A DNA stretch of 7,073 nt from assembly GCA_040377605.1 (NCBI GenBank), contig JBEIOK010000141.1:1-7073 (forward strand), given 5' to 3'. Positions within the stretch are counted from its first letter, which is position 1; every line of letters begins with the position of its first letter. Under the pieces are notes generated by a model. It did no database searches, was not told where the DNA came from, and worked only from the letters and a program-made list of their open reading frames with translations. Source of the stretch: Solimonas sp040377605. GTDB lineage: Bacteria; Pseudomonadota; Gammaproteobacteria; Nevskiales; Nevskiaceae. The position numbers were made by a program, and so were the translations under genes. Positions 5,712-7,073 of the stretch are shown here, in pieces.

Positions 5712-6601
5712 GCAAGTTCAAGCTGGCTGCCGCGCAGTTCCCGGTATTCGAGCCGAAGGACTGGGCCGCATTCGAGAGCACCGTTACACAGTGGGTCGCG
5801 GAAGCTGCCGCCAACGACGCGGAGCTGCTGGTGTTCCCCGAATACGCGGCGATGAGCCTGCCCGCGCTGTTCGACGCTCGCGTGCGCGCGGATCTCGCGC
5901 TGCAGGTCTCCGCGATGCAGGACCTGTGCGAACGCTACATCGAACTGCATCGCGGACTCGCGCAGCGACACGGCGTCTACCTGCTCGCCGGCAGTTTTCC
6001 CTGGCGACTCGATGACGGCCGCGTCGTGAACCGCGCCTGGTTCTTCGCACCGGACGGCCGTGCCGATTTCCAGGACAAGCAGATCATGACGCGCTTCGAG
6101 CGCGAGCACTGGCATATCGACAGCCACGCCGGGCTCAAGGTCTTCGACACCGCGCTGGGCTGCGTGGCGGTCAACATCTGCTACGACAGCGAGTTCCCGC
6201 TGCTGGCCCGTGCCCAGGCAGAAGCCGGTGCCCAGCTGATCCTGGTGCCCAGCTGCACGGATACGCCCGCCGGCTATCACCGCGTGCGCGTCGGGTGCCA
6301 GGCGCGTGCGCTGGAGAACCAGTGCCTCGTGGTCCAGGCACCGCTGGTCGGCGAAGCAGCCTGGTCACCGGCCGTGGATGTCAACGTGGGCGCCGCCGGT
6401 GTCTTCGGCCCGCCGGATCGCGGCTTCCCGGATAGCGGTGTGCTGGCACTGGGCAAAATGGATCACGCGCAGTGGCTGTACGCCGACATCGATCTCGACG
6501 TCGTTGATCGCGTGCGTCGCGAGGGGCAGGTCTTCAATTTCCGGCATTGGGGAGAGCAGCACCCCGGTTCGCACGCCCCGCTCGACCGCATCGCGCTGTA
6601 A
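5708..6601 (+). CDS. Carbon-nitrogen hydrolase (nitrilase superfamily amidohydrolase)
   Basis: This 297-residue protein belongs to the nitrilase superfamily, which cleaves non-peptide C-N bonds (amide, nitrile, carbamoyl) through a Glu-Lys-Cys triad. All three are visible: Glu45 in LLVFPEYAAMS, Lys124 in DFQDKQIMTRFEREHW, and Cys158 in VAVNICYDSEFPLLAR. The start KLAAAQFPV (5-13), the strand GVYLLAGSFP (89-98) and the RVGCQARALENQCLVVQA region (194-211) fit the family, as does the length. I chose the ATG at 5708, which overlaps the GNAT stop as ATGA; the frame is open further upstream inside the GNAT gene, but those codons do not look like this family. An amidase seems likelier than a nitrilase, since many annotated members are omega-amidases or uncharacterised. 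The family branch linked to acetyltransferase domains fits this context. The substrate cannot be named. Confidence 0.9.
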   Translation: MSKFKLAAAQFPVFEPKDWAAFESTVTQWVAEAAANDAELLVFPEYAAMSLPALFDARVRADLALQVSAMQDLCERYIELHRGLAQRHGVYLLAGSFPWRLDDGRVVNRAWFFAPDGRADFQDKQIMTRFEREHWHIDSHAGLKVFDTALGCVAVNICYDSEFPLLARAQAEAGAQLILVPSCTDTPAGYHRVRVGCQARALENQCLVVQAPLVGEAAWSPAVDVNVGAAGVFGPPDRGFPDSGVLALGKMDHAQWLYADIDLDVVDRVRREGQVFNFRHWGEQHPGSHAPLDRIAL

Positions 6602-6686
6602 ACCTTCATCGCGACTGTGAACTGGGTTCTATCCAGCGCCCGGCATATCCGTTACGGTCCGACCGACGTTCGCCAAGGATCGAATC
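6602..6686 (+). other. Short intergenic gap with a small palindrome
   Basis: These 85 bp separate the nitrilase-family stop from the next gene. They contain CGGTC-C-GACCG (6655-6665), a perfect 5-bp-arm palindrome, and a weak CTGG/CCAG hairpin at about 6622-6636. No U-tailed terminator and no clear -10/-35 pair is visible. The palindrome could be an operator but is short enough to be chance. Confidence 0.3.
6675..6679 (+). promoter_or_regulatory. Ribosome-binding site supporting the GTG start at 6687
   Basis: AAGGA lies 7 nt before the GTG at 6687. It is the best Shine-Dalgarno match among the plus-strand genes here. It decides the start, because the first in-frame ATG comes only well inside the conserved part of the protein. 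Confidence 0.6.
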
Positions 6687-7073
6687 GTGACCGCAGAGAT
6701 ACCAGACCGCCCGGATCTGAGGGTCAGAGCCGCCTATGAACGCTGCCTGTCGAAAGAGGGCGGATTTCTTCCGGATGTAGTGCCGCTGGGGCGCTTGCGT
6801 GAGGCGTTCGCCGAGCATCAACAGGCCTGCGACTCACTGGCTTCTTGCTATCACGGCCCCGACAAATCCGTGCGCGCCGCATTGGATGCGCGCTTCGGAC
6901 AGGTCGATCCGGCGATGGTGGCACTGATCGATGAGATGGATCGCCCCGAACTCGACAAGGCCATGACCCTGTTGAGCCTGCTGGGACATGCCTATCGGTG
7001 GGACCACATGCCACCCTCAGCCGAGGCGTATCACTTGCAGCAGATCACGCTGCCACCGGGGATTGCCGAACCG
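6687..7073 (+). CDS. Probable indoleamine 2,3-dioxygenase-like haem protein, N-terminal part (cut by window edge)
   Basis: The frame is open for 129 codons to the window end without a stop. It starts with GTG behind a good AAGGA. The visible part is largely helical. It ends with AMTLLSLLGHAYRWD (92-106), a Pro-Pro turn, and ITLPPGIAEP (120-129). This pattern, a helix ending in HAY-W followed by a turn and then LP..IA.P, is what I recognise from the junction of the small N-terminal domain and the large haem domain in indoleamine 2,3-dioxygenase-family proteins. These open the indole ring of tryptophan or related compounds. The proximal haem histidine would lie downstream of the window, so catalytic competence cannot be judged. 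Codon choice (ATA, AGG, AGA, TCT early on) is slightly less GC-biased than in the neighbours. It could be a diverged haem-fold protein of other function. Confidence 0.55.
   Translation, partial: MTAEIPDRPDLRVRAAYERCLSKEGGFLPDVVPLGRLREAFAEHQQACDSLASCYHGPDKSVRAALDARFGQVDPAMVALIDEMDRPELDKAMTLLSLLGHAYRWDHMPPSAEAYHLQQITLPPGIAEP

Noticed and set aside
4438..5814. Minus-strand open frame of about 460 codons across the end of the LysR gene, the NTF2-like and GNAT genes
   Set aside because: It spans several genes with good family signatures on the other strand; its Arg/Ala-rich sequence has no recognisable domain.
5597..6280. Minus-strand open frame of about 230 codons opposite the nitrilase-family gene
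   Set aside because: It is an antisense shadow of a gene whose catalytic triad is complete.
6617..6640. Transcription terminator after the nitrilase-family gene
   Set aside because: The CTGG/CCAG pairing is only about five base pairs and no T-run follows, so an intrinsic terminator cannot be claimed.

Overview
The window looks like chromosomal DNA from a high-GC (mid-60s percent, judged by eye) gammaproteobacterium. The aspartate-semialdehyde dehydrogenase is of the Escherichia coli/Pseudomonas type (MKKLGMVGWRGMVGSV start), third codon positions are almost always G or C, and the order LysR regulator / leuC-leuD-leuB-asd resembles Pseudomonas and its relatives. The many long open frames opposite real genes are what high GC produces. 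A member of the Lysobacterales (Xanthomonadales) or a neighbouring order is plausible, but the sequence alone does not fix the taxon.

Left half (1-3566, minus strand): a tightly packed biosynthetic operon read right to left, leuC (3566-2163), leuD (2161-1523), leuB (1496-417) and the first 132 codons of asd (397-1, cut by the window edge). LeuCD isomerises 2-isopropylmalate and LeuB oxidises and decarboxylates it towards leucine. Asd makes aspartate semialdehyde for lysine/diaminopimelate, threonine and methionine. leuA is not in the window.

Control region (3567-3769): this lies between leuC and a divergent LysR-type regulator (3770-4642, plus strand). It holds a perfect ATTCC-N5-GGAAT palindrome that fits the T-N11-A rule for LysR operators, an AT-rich TATATA block usable as a -10 in both directions, and a leuC leader of about 155 nt. 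The leader can fold into a three-way junction (3586-3656) and carries two tiny open frames linked end to start and then to leuC.

Right half (4643-7073, plus strand): a second operon of three overlapping genes encodes an NTF2/SnoaL-like small protein (4699-5109), a GNAT acetyltransferase (5109-5711) and a nitrilase-superfamily amidohydrolase (5708-6601). Their start and stop codons overlap (TAGTG, ATGA), so they are probably translated together and act in one pathway whose substrate is unknown. After an 85-bp gap, a gene starting with GTG at 6687 runs off the window; its visible part resembles the N-terminal domain of indoleamine 2,3-dioxygenase-like haem proteins.

I saw no tRNA, rRNA, insertion sequence, CRISPR array, prophage or attachment site. 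The most unusual material is the leuC leader with its operator, the NTF2-GNAT-nitrilase trio, and a non-canonical N-terminal motif in LeuB.
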